Shown: positions 4,339 to 5,574 of the stretch, piece by piece | Numbering within the stretch: position 1 is the first letter of the stretch | Layout of the letters: each line of letters begins with the position of its first letter | From: a bacterium | GTDB taxonomy: Bacteria > Bacillota > Clostridia > Oscillospirales > Acutalibacteraceae | DNA: 5,574 nt | Assembly: GCA_020627425.1 (NCBI GenBank) | Contig: JAHKXX010000073.1 | Span: forward strand, 1-5,574 | Direction: 5' to 3' | Notes under the pieces: model-generated | The model's database searches: none | What the model was told of the DNA's origin: nothing | What the model saw: the letters and a program-made list of their open reading frames with translations, nothing else | Program-made: the position numbers and the translations under genes

Positions 4339-5568
4339 ATGAGGAAATTTTTTTCTAAAACTAAATATACAATCAGATCACTGAAAGCTTCGGCAGCAAT
4401 CGTTATATCTGCTGAAATATTACTTTCGGTTTTTTCCGTTTGCTTTATGTCGGGTGCAGTGTATCCTATCTATAAGCACGAGGGCGGCGAGCTGATAACC
4501 CCGAGAAGAACATACAAATATATTAGCTATGAAAGTACGGAAAACGGCGACGGCACATACAGCGCACCGCTATATACAATAAAAAACAAAGCAAATGAAG
4601 AAATTCACGAACAGATAATAAAAAGCGGAGACAGTCTGGAGCCTGTTCCCATACCGCCAAATAAACCCGGACAGAAGTTTTACGGCTGGTATGTAGTAGA
4701 TGATCCTGTAGAACAAAACGGCTCTGTTACCTATCGCTGGGGCAGTAATCCCACAAGAGTCAATCACTCGGTCGTTATGACTTTTGACGATACGGCTGAC
4801 AGTACCGTATATCTGGCTCCTGTTTATACGGACTATTATTTTATCTCCTTCCACGAAAGAGAGGAGGGAGCACCTACAGGCAGTGAAAATATACTTACGC
4901 GTCGGTTTATCGCATTCGGTAACTCAAATACAACCACGGTAAAAATAAGCGATGTAAGAGCGCCGTCCTACGATGTACACGAGATAGTATTCTACGGCTG
5001 GAGCTATGACGGTCAGAATTACATCACCGTAAACAGTGACGGCACAGAGAACGAAACCTATATCACGGTAAACAAGTCTGACAGCGACGGCGGCGAAATA
5101 GATATATATCCGGTCTTTGAAAAAGCACGGTGGATAAACTTCGACGTAAATGACGGTGGCGACGGCTCCGCCGAGGTGGTTCGGTCACAGTTTGTTATAG
5201 TAGGACAAAACGGCGGAGAGGTAACACAGCTTACTCCGAGTACCCGTAACGGCTACAGCTTTTTGGGTTGGTATACTGCCGCAGAGGGCGGCACACAGAT
5301 AACCGGTTCAGACGGCAGGGTGGTTTCCGGAAGCGCTGACCTCGGAGAAAGCGGCAGACTGGAAAACGGCAAATATATCATCAATAACAACACTACACTG
5401 TATGCACACTGGCAGGCAAATCAAAGGTCTGCCTACACAGTAATATACTGGAAGCAAAAGGTATCAGACTCAAAAAACGCTTCTGTAAAAACCTATGACT
5501 ATGACAGCAGTGAAACGAGAACCGATAATACCTTTAAAAATCTTGGCAGCACAAGCTTTAATAATTAA
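4339..5568 (+). CDS. Secreted/surface protein with InlB B-repeat (Flg_new)-like modules, probably truncated
   Basis: The 409-residue product begins with a Sec signal peptide: basic MRKFFSKTKYTIRSLK, a hydrophobic core at about 19-35, and probable cleavage near SGA|VYP (after residue 40). No lipobox fits C35. Three similar modules follow, each with an aromatic-Gly-Trp centre and a closing aromatic strand: KFYGW (W117) with TVYLAPVY, VFYGW (W221) with IDIYPVF, and SFLGW (W311) with TLYAHW. The last is the most typical, with GYSFLGWYTAAEGGTQI (305-321). These match the Listeria-Bacteroides/InlB B-repeat pattern of extracellular adhesin-like proteins. Residues 366-409 (AYTVIYWKQKVSDS...) look like the beginning of another repeat-type extracellular domain that is cut by TAA 5566. 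No LPXTG, membrane anchor or other C-terminal sorting signal is seen. Start ATG 4339 is chosen by the ribosome site. Its ligand is unknown. Confidence 0.88.
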   Translation: MRKFFSKTKYTIRSLKASAAIVISAEILLSVFSVCFMSGAVYPIYKHEGGELITPRRTYKYISYESTENGDGTYSAPLYTIKNKANEEIHEQIIKSGDSLEPVPIPPNKPGQKFYGWYVVDDPVEQNGSVTYRWGSNPTRVNHSVVMTFDDTADSTVYLAPVYTDYYFISFHEREEGAPTGSENILTRRFIAFGNSNTTTVKISDVRAPSYDVHEIVFYGWSYDGQNYITVNSDGTENETYITVNKSDSDGGEIDIYPVFEKARWINFDVNDGGDGSAEVVRSQFVIVGQNGGEVTQLTPSTRNGYSFLGWYTAAEGGTQITGSDGRVVSGSADLGESGRLENGKYIINNNTTLYAHWQANQRSAYTVIYWKQKVSDSKNASVKTYDYDSSETRTDNTFKNLGSTSFNN

Positions 5569-5574
5569 AGCTAT

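Overview
The window looks like chromosomal DNA from a gut-type Clostridia bacterium, most likely Ruminococcus or a close relative in Oscillospiraceae. This is an inference from several signs: a ThrRS of the Firmicutes 'FTISEGH' type, GGAGG-type ribosome sites, moderate GC with AT-rich gaps, rho-independent terminators with clear U tracts, and a secreted protein with InlB/Flg_new-like repeats. No database search was possible.

Layout. Positions 2-1231 hold the 3' two-thirds of threonyl-tRNA synthetase (thrS), cut by the left edge. One base later comes endonuclease III (nth, 1233-1874), in the same transcription unit. A terminator hairpin (1900-1933) sits directly before a TTG-started MacB/LolD-type ABC ATPase (1948-2619) that has no permease beside it. 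A near-consensus promoter (2703-2730) and a perfect 5' UTR hairpin then lead into an 82-residue protein (2786-3034). That protein resembles HPr but lacks the active-site histidine region. Two strong terminators (3051-3094 and 3127-3166) separate it from a convergent minus-strand two-CBS-domain protein (3191-3625), which has its own extended -10 promoter.

From 3626 to about 4156 no gene is supported. The first part (3717-3840) holds two tandem 66-base-period repeats. Each can form a small hairpin with an identical loop, and the two stems differ by one compensatory C-G to G-C change. The second part (about 3850-4140) is very AT-rich and ends in candidate promoters. A 58-codon ORF (4157-4333) follows, too short to be sure of. 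Its stop overlaps the ribosome site of a signal-peptide-bearing surface or secreted protein with three InlB B-repeat-like modules (4339-5568). That protein stops abruptly, apparently inside a further domain.

Function. thrS and nth are housekeeping (translation, DNA repair). The ABC ATPase, the HPr-like protein and the CBS protein look like separate units of transport and regulation. The right end is accessory in character, with a repeat-rich intergenic region, AT-rich DNA and a surface protein. I do not see a clearly undescribed multi-gene system. The best leads are the covarying hairpin repeat, the HPr-like protein without its histidine, the short ORF coupled to the surface gene, and the abrupt end of that gene.
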